From positions 558,001 to 622,000 of the forward strand of contig JABYQQ010000009.1 of NCBI GenBank assembly GCA_022605405.1: 64,000 nt of DNA, written 5' to 3'. The translations under genes were made by a program, and so were the position numbers. The notes under the pieces were generated by a model. The model was not told where the DNA came from. It ran no database searches and saw only the letters and a program-made list of their open reading frames with translations. The stretch comes from Earliella scabrosa. Taxonomy: Eukaryota; Basidiomycota; Agaricomycetes; Polyporales; Polyporaceae. Positions 1 through 10,221 of the stretch are shown piece by piece (within the stretch, counting starts at the first letter, position 1; every line of letters starts with the position of its first letter).

Positions 1-1572
1 GGGAGTCGTCGCCGTGTCCGTCCTTTGAGGCGGAGAAGACGGGGCTCCCGTCCGCGCCAACCCAGGTGAGACACACGGACTTGCCGACGGACAGGTCGAC
101 CTCGTCGTCGCGCTCGCCCTCTGCGAGGCTCGGCACGCCCCGTCCGAGTCCGAGCCCGCTCGCGTCCGTGCCGTCGCGCAGGGCCGCGGTGTATTTCTCG
201 AGCGCTTCACGGATGTTGTAGAGCTCGGAGGGGTCGAGTGTCTCTGGGACTTCCTCTTCGGGCTCCCCGTTCGTGTTGGAGCTGGAGGCGAAGACCTGGG
301 GCCAGCGCGTGCCTTCGTGCTGCTTGTCCAGGTGGAGCGCGAGGATGCCGAACCGACGCTCGGCCGTGCGGTCGAACGTCCAGAGGCTCGTCGACGCGTG
401 GATGCCGTCCCAAAGCGTCTTGAGGGTGAAACGGGGTATCATGACAGGCACGTCACTATCGGGCGCAGATGTGTCGGAGCCTTCGACCAGGACGGTGAGC
501 GTCCGAGGGGAGAACGCGACCTTAATGTGCTCCTTCGGTGTGTCTGCGGGAAGCGGGATCGCGATGGTCACCGAGTCTGACGTCTGCGTCCACGAATACG
601 GAGGGGGTTTGGGCACCGCAGGAGCCGCTCCATCGCCGTCGAGGTTCTCGCCCTTGCGTGGGATCGGCGCGATCTCGTCCGCGGAGGGTTCGTACCTGGG
701 CGCAGACGCGACAGTGGTGGTGAGGTATGCGGAGCTGCCGACAAAGAGGAAAGAGCGACGAGTGGAGTCATACGCGGTGTAGACAGGTACGTCTTCTCCA
801 CGCCTGTGCCAGAGGATATGGAGTGCTTGCGCCTCTGACGCTTGGACAATCGGGAGGGGAATCTGCACGCCCCAGATGTCGAACTTGACGGATGGCGCCT
901 TGGATCCCTTTGTGAGCGGAGGGGCGTCCTTGGGGTAGTGTTTCGAAGACAGAACTACGACTACGCCGTGGGGGTCTGCCGCCACGGCTTGGTGCAGTCG
1001 GAACGGCACCGCGCGCTGTGCGGACTCGAATGCGTCCGGGATTGACAGCTCGTACGTCCCGAGCAGCTCCGCGGGGCCATTGTCTCCTAGACGGAGCGCA
1101 TATAACGACCCATATCCATCTGAGATGAACAGGGAGTTGGGATCGACGAAGGCAGCGGACGGGTACTCCCTCTGAAGCGTCTCCACCTGGGACGACTGGA
1201 TCGGCCTCGGAAGCTCGTACAGAACCCGGAACTGGGGCTGGAGTGTCGCCTACTTTCCGCCGACGAATTCAGAAGCTAGGCGATGTCACAGAACACGCAT
1301 ATACTCACCTCGTCCAAGTCAAAACCGACAACCCTCAACTCCGCATCGACGTACGCCGCCCGTCTCGTCTGGCTGCACACAGCCAGGTGATTGTGCGTCA
1401 CACGGCTCTGAACCTCCTGGAACGACAGCGGCGCGCGCCCGGACACGTTCGTTTGCGTGAGCTTGTGCTCGAGCAGGTAGCGCGAGGCGACGTCTTCGTA
1501 TTCGAGTGGTGAGAACTTGTATCCGTCGAATCGCGGGTTCAGCAGCGCGCGGTCGGGGGTGAAGCCAGGCAT
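1..1572 (-). CDS. NudC domain-containing protein 1-like (CS domain), 3' end beyond window
   Basis: The first exon starts at the ATG at 1572 (MPGFTPDRALLNPRFDGYKF) and ends at 1309. An intron at 1250-1308 (GTGAGT..TAG) follows, then one long exon reads open to base 1. A CS/p23-like beta-sandwich lies at about residues 300-380, recognisable from PYSWTQTSDSVTIAIPLP followed by HIKVAFSPRTLTVLV. Its place in the middle of a long protein, after a beta-rich N-terminal half, matches animal and fungal NUDCD1 rather than short NudC. The family is known as Hsp90-associated CS proteins linked to dynein and nuclear-migration factors. That role is inferred here from the family only. The C-terminus lies outside the window. 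The orthology call is good; no function is tested. Confidence 0.85.
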
Positions 1573-2675
1573 ATCGAGCGATTAATATCGTAAAAGAATG
1601 GGATTGCGTTGCGATTGAGCGTTGAGAGAGAGATGAGGTGCCTCATGGCGTGCAATCTCAGAAAGTGGGTGCGGGAAGGAAGGGTCGAGCGTCTCGCACC
1701 TTCTCGGACCGTCGACACGTTAGCGCCCATAATCAGTAGCTCCTTCCCCGATCATCATCTCAACGAAGCCGTTTAACCACTCTGCCTTCTCACGACTGAC
1801 CGATGATGTACTTATGCCACAACTGAGGGCGTTGGGAGGATGCACGCCGCGAGGGCGACGATTGTCAGCTCATGTCGCCCGCAGACCTTGGGGAAATCAT
1901 CGATCCTAAGTGTTACTACCATGGCTGAGCCACGAATTCTCATGTCCAAGAAGTTGTGTTCGGTTCTCAGTCTCTCGTTGGTGCCTGTGTGGTATGTTGC
2001 CGCGCCTCTTTCCCCGCCGCTGATTTTGATCTCGAAGTCGACCCTTGGCAAGACTTCTTGATGGCCATCATCGGGCACAGTGGGTATATGGGAAAACATA
2101 CTGCATACGGCAGATCACTTTGACTACTTGATGCGCATCGCGATTCGTAGGGTGTGGGAGAATCACTGACTGTTTGTCGGTGGGCGCGACAGAATGGGAT
2201 GATGGGGGTGAGGGTAGTGTAGTGTATGGTTGCAACCGTAGGTGTTTCTTACCGTTACTGTCGCGCTTGAGCCGACTACAGATAATCGTGCTGGAACGCG
2301 GAGTAGAGAAAGATAGCGTTTCACCGAAGCCGTGTTGTCGCCGTTGAATATTCTGTCGAGGAAGGTGGCTAGTGAAGGTGAAGCTCGGGTGCTGTCAGAC
2401 GGTGTCCTGGCCGGATTTCCAACTGCGATGAGATGCATCTTGCGCTGAGCTGTCAGACCGACCACTCGTCATGACTTGACCACCCCGAGTCTATGAGACA
2501 ACTCAACCCAAGCATCACATATCTATCCATCGCGAGTGATACACTGTCTTCCTATTTCCATCCCGTCTAAATCGTTCGCGATAACCCGCCGAAACGACCG
2601 GATCCTGTACTAACCCAAGCCATACAATACTCGTACACTCCAGCGCCCAAGCCTGAGAGCTATCAACCTCCGACT
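1573..2675. other. Intergenic, no gene supported
   Basis: This stretch lies between the 5' end of the NudC-domain gene and the 3' end of the RING gene. Short open frames exist on both strands (for example 1812-2099 minus), but none shows a recognisable domain, a convincing splice pattern or a run of conserved motifs. It probably holds the promoter and 5' UTR of the NudC-like gene next to 1572. Confidence 0.5.
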
Positions 2676-3814
2676 TCACGAATACATCCCCGAAAACTCG
2701 TCCCGGCTGTGATTGTACTCGAACCGGGCTTCATGCATCGGCTCCTCGTCACGGTCACCGGAAGCCTGGCCGCCGCGCCGCCCACCAGCAGAGCTCTCGT
2801 TGGCGCCATCTTCTTGAGCTTGAGCTCGATTCCGGTGTCCGCGCAGGAACGTCTCGAATGCGCGAGTGACTTCGTCCTCGAGGAACGCGTCGAAAGATGA
2901 AGATGTATCCGTGCCGAACATGGGGAAGCCACCCGGTCCCGTAGAAGCCGCCGCGCCCTCCGGCTGGGTGATGAACGGCGTCCTGCACGTCGGACATGTC
3001 GTGTGCTATAGTGTCCATGTTTAGCGTGAATATCGAATGAAGACAGGTTCACGAGGGCCAAAGCGAGCGATGACGTACGCCTTCATACAGCCAGCCGCGG
3101 ATGCTATACGACCGGAGGACGGCAAAGCTCGGGTTAGCCGGGAATGACCAAAATCGGGAGAAGAGAATGGAAGCAGCACACTCAACTCCTTCCGACAAAA
3201 GATGTGTCCGCACGTTTGCGCCAGACGCGTCACCCCAAGCTCTTCGATGGGGTGCGCTGGGGAATCCATCGCCACCGCCGTCTCCTCTTCCGCGAGGATC
3301 GCGAGGAGCGACGTGAGGCATATCGGACAGGTCGAGTCTAGGAGAGGAGACGTGTGAGCATGTGAGCATGCAATTATGGATCATCATTGTGACGCCACAT
3401 CCACCCCCTGCAGGGGGTGGTTGGGATAAGATCACAATGCCCAGGCAGTGACCTACCCGATTGTCCGAGGGAGACGAGATCTTTCTCGGTTATCTTCGGT
3501 AGGGAATTGGCAAAGTCGTCGAGATGCGCGTTGCGTTGTCTACAAGATTGGTGCGAAGTCAGTCTTCCCCATGCCACACTATACATCCACAAGCTGGATT
3601 TTCGAAGCAAACGCAAGCGGCGAAGTGCGCGACAGCCGTATGACACGATATTTCGGATGCAGCACCAGACTCGAAATACCGGCACTCACCGCATCTCCTC
3701 GACCATGTTGATGAGATCATTTCGCGCCGAGTTGGCAGCGTCGGGATTACGGAAGAAATGAAATGCGTCGGTCATGCTCCGCCTTCGAGGCAGGGTGCCT
3801 GAGTTGCTAGCCAT
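2676..3814 (-). CDS. RING-finger E3 ubiquitin ligase-like protein
   Basis: The model starts at the ATG at 3814 (MASNSGTLPRRRSMTDAF) and uses five exons to give about 237 residues. The RING is split by introns. CPICLTSLLAIL is followed by an acidic insert of about 30 residues, then TCGHIFCRK. A 25-nt exon at 3079-3103 encodes DIRGWLYEG, and the next exon opens with HTTCPTCRTPF. Only this splicing rebuilds the C3HC4 order of ligands with the usual hydrophobic W between the two halves. The C-terminal 90 residues are acidic and low in complexity. RING proteins recruit E2 enzymes for ubiquitin transfer; substrate and location cannot be told. The long spacer between ligands 2 and 3 is common in fungal proteins of this kind. 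Confidence 0.8.
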
Positions 3815-5019
3815 GGTGTTCGTTCGTCGGACGTAGACCGCTGCGTACGCGTTGTATTGGTGAAGCGCACTGACGCGTCGGGGTCGAGGGCGAAGCCGTC
3901 GGACGGCAGTGAGACGGATCCAGGTTGGGAGCGCACGTGGCAGGATGCTACCGTTGCACAGCATTGCGCGTCGAGGCTGCGGGCCTGGCTGCCCATGTTC
4001 TGTATTTGACCACCACCACCCATCGCCATCTGACTCCTTCTGTCAACGAGAAACATGCGCGCGCGGCGATGAGCACAGTGACACGGGCCTCTGCTCAAGA
4101 TATGCCGATTCATCATGGGCCCGAACGACGCCAGCTGCGCCAGGAATCTGAGCCAGAAGCACAAGGAGAGCTGCAGGCGAAGTGCTACATTAAGGAGTCG
4201 TGAGATCGCTGAACGAACGTCGCGGGTAAGGACAAGACGCTCTCAAGGGGGGCTGCGCGAGGTCAGAGCCGTGATCATGCTGCCCCGCTGTCGATGACCG
4301 AGTGACCGGGCGATCTGGACTGGAGGTGAGTGCAACAGAACAGCCTCGAGCGATGTGGCGCGCCATGCGAGGGCGACCTGACAGTTGGCCATCTGGTAAC
4401 TAGGATCGCCCATGTGTGCGAAACGGTGGTCCGAGCGACCATATGTCCACCGCAGTGGCACGCTCCGGCAACATTCTCGCCACCGGTCATGCACCGGACA
4501 CCGCGAGATCAAATTCGCAGGGTCGTCGCGTTGGGCGCCTTCTCTAAGCGGCGGCGCCTCCTTCCAAACACGGCAACTATTTGGCCTCCGTGCCGGACAA
4601 ACAGCCAGATTTGGAAAGGGGTTCGGCCACAATAAGGGGCGGAGACGCCGGGGGATAGGGAGGAAATATTGGGATCAGGACTGGCGTTGTCGCGCGCTGG
4701 GATGGATCATTGTTCCTCACCGCGTATTGTCAGCCCAGCGTGTCCCCGCCCTGTCCAGCTGCGCGCCCGCCCGCGTACGTCCGCTATCTCGGTATAAAGC
4801 CTGGCCGCTTCTCGATAGGATGCCCCATCCCCTGTGGCCGCATCACTGTCGCAGTTTCTCGGACGTCGACCGTCTCGTCTTGTCTCCTTTCTTCCTATTC
4901 TTATTTCTTTCTCTTCCTGACGCTAGTCGTCTCAAAGCACTTGCTTTTTCAATCCTACTCACGAACACCAGACCACTCTCGCTTCACGCTCTTTACGACA
5001 ATCCCTACGACGCGCAGAC
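3815..5019. other. Divergent intergenic region upstream of RING and GH71 genes
   Basis: About 1.2 kb lies between two genes transcribed away from each other. No coding region is supported. The last 200 bases before 5020 are pyrimidine-rich, as is usual upstream of well-expressed basidiomycete genes, and contain a TATA-like box at 4793. Confidence 0.5.
4793..4799 (+). promoter_or_regulatory. TATA-like box upstream of first GH71 gene
   Basis: The sequence TATAAAG lies in a GC-rich surrounding about 220 bases before the ATG at 5020. It is followed by a CT-rich stretch that is a plausible transcription start zone. Confidence 0.45.
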
Positions 5020-6749
5020 ATGTATTTCCGCTCGATGCTCTACTCTGCCGGCCTTCTCGCCGCCGCCGCGTTCGTCAAGGCCGCCCCTATGAAGGTTGCC
5101 CGCCAAGATGTCCCTAAGCTGGTTGTCGCACACCACATTGTCGGCCTCGCGTCAGGCTTCTCCATCGACACTTGGAAGGACGACATCCAGACCGCACAAG
5201 CCAACGGCATTGATGGCTTCGCACTCAATGTCGGCCCCGACCCCTTCACCGATGAACAGGTCAACAACGCGTGAGTCCCCATGCGTAGATTTACCGGACG
5301 CTGTTGACTGACTCCCTGCAAACAGTTATAGCGCTGCTCAGGAGCTTGGCTCGAACTTCAAGCTTTTCTTCTCCTTCGACATGAAGTACGTCTTCGGAGA
5401 ATATGTTCCTTAGGCGCATCGCTGACTCGCGAACTTAGCGTCTTTCCATGTCAAGCTGCAGGCGACGCGGATCAGATTCGCTCGCTCACGCTCCAGTTCG
5501 CAACTCACCCCAACCAGCTCCAAGTGGACGGCAAGGCGTTCGTGTCCACGTTCGCAGGACAGCAGTGCTTGTTCGGCGCAGCTACCCGTGAGGACGGCTG
5601 GCGTTCTGCGTACACTCAGCACCCCGACATCCAGGGCAAGATCCACTTTGTCCCGTCCTTCTTCATCGACCCGTCAAGCGAGTTCGCGGCATTCTCCGGC
5701 GTCATGGACGGCGACTTCCACGTGAGTTCCCTGCACGCCTGCCCTCGACGATTGGCATCTCACCCTTGTACTTGCAGTTCAACTCTGGCTGGCCGTTCAA
5801 GCTGAGCATCGACAACGCCGCTCAGCTCGTTCCTGGCGTTGACCTCAACAACATCGACGTCAACGGGCAACAGATCCTCAGCAACGTCATCGGCGACTTT
5901 GCCGATGACGAGATCCATTTGAATGGCCTGCAGACGATCCAGGGCAGTGCGGGAACTTACATGGCCGCCGTTGCCCCTTGGTTCTTCACCCACTTCCCCG
6001 CGCCGCTCAACAAGAACGTGAGTGTACCCGAGCCTCTTTAACAGGTGTCCCACAATAACCTCCCCGCGTCTTGACAGTTCATCTTTGATGGAGATGAGCA
6101 CCTCTGGATCAACCGCTGGGAGAACGTCATCGCGAACCGCGACCGGGTTAACCTTGTCGAGATCGTGACCTGGAACGACTACGGCGAGTCCCACTACATC
6201 GGTCCCATCCGCCAGAACCTCCCGGCGGGCTCAGAGGCGTGGGTCAACGGCTTTGACCATCAGGCATGGTTGAGCCTCGTGAACTTCTTCGCGACCTCGT
6301 TCAAGACCGGTCAGGCCCCTGCTATCGAGAAGGACCAGATTGTGATGTGGTCGCGCCCGCACCCCAAGGACGCGGTTGCCACCGCTGACGGCCTCGGTGC
6401 ACCCTCCAACTTCCAGCTCGTGAGTGCCCTCTTTGATCCTCATCTCATACGTCGTCACTAACGGTGACTTGTGTGTGAGCAGTTCCAGGACAAGATGTGG
6501 GCGGTCGTGCTCGCTTCTGCGGCCGGCGAGGTCACCCTCACGACCTCGGACACGACCTCGCAGACGTTCCCGGTCACGCCCGGTGTGAACAAGCTCTCGC
6601 TCCCCATCGCGGCCGGCGGCTTCATGAAGGCGACGCTCACGCGCAACGGGCAGACCGTGCTCGACTTCCAGCCCGAGGGCTTCACGTTCAACCCGACGCC
6701 GGCGACCTTCAACTACAACGCGTTCGTCGCCGGGCAGACCGCGCAGTGA
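5020..6749 (+). CDS. GH71 alpha-1,3-glucanase (mutanase), secreted, copy 1
   Basis: The protein starts MYFRSMLYSAGLLAAAAFVKA, a clear signal peptide, and runs to about 460 residues over six or so exons. GH71 hallmarks are visible: VVAHHIVG near the N-terminus, IDGFALNVG, FSGVMDGDFHFNSGWPFKL, GSAGTYMAAVAPWFFTHF, and the catalytic-region stretch EIVTWNDYGESHYIGP. The C-terminal part (from FQDKMWAVVLASAAG) is a beta-rich module usual in fungal members. The enzymes cleave alpha-1,3-glucan in fungal cell walls and act outside the cell. The splice GACATGAA|GT..AG|CGTC restores DMNVFPC. The gene is followed head-to-tail by a close paralogue with the same introns. Confidence 0.93.
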
Positions 6750-7279
6750 TTCCGCGGCCTGGGCATCTGTCACCCCCCACCCCTTCCTTCCATTTGGGTT
6801 CTGGTTCCTGCTCCTGCTCCTGTTGCATCGCTGTCCGGGTCCACGCTGTACTGCTGTTCGCAGCGCTTTTTGAGTTTTGTGGTGGCGTCGCGGCGCGGCG
6901 CGGTGGTTGGCCGCGCCTTCGCACCCTCGCACCTTCGATCCCCCCATGTCCATGTTCCCTCCCGCTCCCAGATCTCTGTCGACACCCGCAGGCACGGCAC
7001 GGCAGACATCTTCATTTTGGCACATCGTCTGCGTGCTGCGCGGCGTCGGCGGCGTGGAGGGATGACGAACGACCGCATGAACGACCGCATGTCCGTGTGT
7101 TGCACACAATTATTCGTGTACGAGCGCTGTATTTTGAAGTCCAACTGCTTGTAGCGCATATATAATCCCTTGCGCATTCTGCTGTCGCAATTCCAAGCTG
7201 CTCTGCTCTGAGCTGCTTTCGTCTGCCCTTGTGTCCTTGCCCATCTACGCCCGCGTCGTCTGCGTTCCTCCAGCATCCC
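6750..7279. other. Spacer between tandem GH71 genes
   Basis: This holds the 3' UTR of copy 1 and the promoter of copy 2. A short pyrimidine/TCC-rich run lies near 6790-6830. No separate gene is supported. Confidence 0.5.
7159..7165 (+). promoter_or_regulatory. TATA box upstream of second GH71 gene
   Basis: TATATAA lies about 115 bases upstream of the preferred ATG at 7280. The surrounding sequence is GC-rich, so the AT block stands out. Confidence 0.55.
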
Positions 7280-9086
7280 ATGCACTTCGCGCTCCATGCG
7301 GCCGCCGGCGTCTTAGCCGCCGCCACGGCTTTGGTTCAGGCCGCCACCATGAAGGCATCCCGCCAGAACGCAGACGTGCCCAAGATCGTGGTCGCGCACC
7401 ACATCGTCGGTAACACGTTTGGCTTCACCGTCGATACGTGGAAGGGCGAGATCCAGCTCGCGCAGTTTGCCGGCATCGATGGCTTTGCGCTCAACGTTGG
7501 CGGCGTCGACCTCGAGTTTACCAACGAGCAGGTCACTAATGCGTAAGTTCCCTCCCGTGCGTGGGGTCTGGCTAGGTCCGGTGCGGGCTGACGATACGGG
7601 GACACGGTATTCTAGGTATGATGCTGCCGAGGAGCTCGGGACGGACTTCAAGCTCTTCCTCTCGTTGGACATGAGGTGCGTCACGGCCATCTCTTCCACA
7701 GCTCGAAGCGCACGACATCCGCTCATACACGCGCATACAGCACATTCACATGCGCGTCCGCGAGCGACGCAGAGCCAATCCGAGAGCTCACGCTCGCCGT
7801 CGCGACGCGCGCGAACCAGCTCCAGGTCGGCGGCCGCGCGTTCGTGTCCACGTTCGCGGGCGAGGGGTGCACGTTCGGGGCGGCGACGCCCGCGGAAGGG
7901 TGGCGGGCGGCGTACACGCAGCACCCGGACATCGTGGGCAGGATACACTTCGTGCCCGCGTTCTTCATCGACCCGTCGAGCCAGTTTGCGGCGTTCAGCG
8001 GGGTCATGGACGGAGACTTCCACGTGAGTCCGAGTGTCTGGTGTCTGGCGTCGGTGGCAGGTAGCTGATTGGGACCTCTGGGGATACTTACTGTGCTGTG
8101 TTGCAGTTCAACTCTGGATGGCCGTTCAAGCTCACGATCGACAATGCGGCACAGGAAGTTCCCGGAGTCAACTTTGACAACGTGGACCCGGCGGGAGCAG
8201 AGATCCTGGGTGACTACATCGGAAACTTCAAAGACGACGAGATCAACCTGAACGGCCTGCAGACAATCGAGGGCAGCGCAGGGACGTATATGGCCGCCGT
8301 ATCGCCGTGGTTCTTCACCCACTTCCCCCCACCGCTGAATAAGAACGTGAGTCCCCTCACGGTACGCCGATCGTGCTACGTGCAATAACAGTCTGTTGCA
8401 CAAGTTCATCTACGACGGTGACGAGTACCTCTGGATCAACCGATGGGAGACCATCATCGCAAACCGGGACCGGATCCACCTGGTCGAGATCGTCACCTGG
8501 AACGACTTCGGGGAGTCGCACTACATCGGTCCCATCGGTCCCATCGGTCCCAACCTCCCCGCCGGCTCTGAGGCGTGGGTCACCGGCTTCGACCACCAAG
8601 CCTGGCTGAGCCTCGTGAACTACTTCGCGACGCACTTCAGGCTCGGGCAGCCTCCTCCAATCGAGAAGGACCAGATCGTCATGTGGTCGCGTCCGCACCC
8701 GCGCGATGCTACCGCCACGGCCGACAGCGTTGGGCCTCCTGACAATTTCCAGCTCGTGAGTGTCTTCTCCACAGGGGTCATGATGCATGAGGAAGACTGA
8801 TGGCGGCCGCGAAACATAGTTCCAGGACAAGATCTGGGCGGTCGTCCTCGCGACCGCGGACGCACAAGTGACGCTCGCGACCTCGGACACGACCTCGCAG
8901 ACGTTCAACGTCACCGCGGGCCTCAACAAGCTCTCGCTCCCCATCGCCGCGGGAGGGTACATGCGCGCAACGCTCACGCGCAACGGGCAGACTGCGATCG
9001 ACTTTGAGGCTGGGGGGTTCGCGTTCGACCCGACGCCGGCGACGTACAACTTCAACGCGTTCGTCGGTGGGGCACTGAGCGCATAG
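7280..9086 (+). CDS. GH71 alpha-1,3-glucanase (mutanase), secreted, copy 2
   Basis: The start at 7280 gives MHFALHAAAGVLAAATALVQA, a good signal peptide. An in-frame ATG at 7229 would put 17 extra residues before it and is less likely. The domain order is the same as copy 1: VVAHHIVG, IDGFALNVGG, FSGVMDGDFHFNSGWPFKL, GSAGTYMAAVSPWFFTHF, EIVTWNDFGESHYIGP and a C-terminal beta-rich module. Intron positions match copy 1, so the pair arose by tandem duplication after the introns were in place. The second exon begins after an unusually long intron (7677-7740), restoring DMSTFTC. A nine-base unit is repeated near 8528-8550, giving GPIGPIGP where copy 1 has a single GPI. Activity is inferred from the family. 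Confidence 0.92.
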
Positions 9087-10221
9087 ACAGCCGCACTGCG
9101 GGATCTGTCATGCTTGAGTTACTCTCACCCATCGAATATGGCGATGGGCTTCTCGTTCCTGTCTCTCTTGCCTTCGTCGGTCCCGCGCAACATGGTTCCT
9201 TTGTTCGCAGTACTCTTTGATCTGGCAGTGGGCGCTGTTCGCGCATTCCCTCTCGACCGCCCCACAACCGGATTTCTTGTGCGACACTGGCATGTGTCTT
9301 ATGTCCTTACTAGTACTCTCTGACTGGCATATTTTCCCAGCATCAACTCGGAACGTCCATGTGTATATTAAGTTATCACCTGTTCTGCCGCAGCATTGTA
9401 TCCTAGCATCCGTGTACCCTCGTCATCATACACCTCCAAGTCTCCTGCCAGTGGGTGCCACGAAACTGACTTATGACTCCAATCGTGCAGAACATACGGG
9501 CTCGTCACCATGCAAGCCCGTGCGATGATCGCGTCTAGTGCGCTGAAGGATCTGTAACAGAAGACGGCGACCGCAGCGGACGTGATCAGCCGGAAGTGCG
9601 TCATCGTTCCACAACGTTGCGCTTGATTGTAACAGGGATCTTTCTGACGATTCAAACAACTGGGACCCAGCAAGTCAGCACCTGCTGGCAGTGAAGTACC
9701 TACGCGCACTACTGCGTGCTACTCACTTCCCGTCGGTCGGCTCAGTGATTTCTTTGATGCACAGTGTGCGGATATTGGCGATCAACGTGGGTACTAGATG
9801 GCAACCCAACTGACACCAGGACAAGGTGGGGTACACTGGCGCAATCTCGAGGGTACATAACATACACCACCAACTGTGCACGTTGCAATATGTCACTCTT
9901 GCGTATTGGGCGGTGATCCGGAATGTTGCAGCGTCGCGCCGTCACCAACGGGTTCGTGTTTTAACGGCACATTGGGAATGGCAGAATGTCACCGCCCATG
10001 ATTTAAGTGCTGGATCATATCTGTTGTATTAGTGGTTCCTACACATAATGGATGGGTTCTATGCATGCAAAATAAGTTACTCGATGTGTGCGTATCAACG
10101 GAGCGTATGCAATGACGACGAGGGCATGACGGATGGAGATGCGTGTGTTCGGAGGGGATGCGGAGTGGAAGATGATCGTGAGGGTGTGCGTCGCAGAAGT
10201 CCAAGGCAGGGAGAGTGTTGG
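9087..10221. other. Convergent intergenic region, no gene supported
   Basis: More than 1.1 kb lies between the 3' ends of the second GH71 gene and the Sen1-like gene. Open frames (for example 9368-9709 minus) lack an ATG, recognisable domains or splice support. The region is less GC-rich than the flanking genes. Confidence 0.5.

Noticed and set aside
1812..2465. Two minus-strand frames (1812-2099 and 2163-2465) as a possible small gene
   Set aside because: They do not join by a clear intron, the second lacks a good ATG, and neither resembles a family.
9368..9709. 113-codon minus-strand frame downstream of GH71 copy 2
   Set aside because: Begins with a non-ATG codon and shows no motif.
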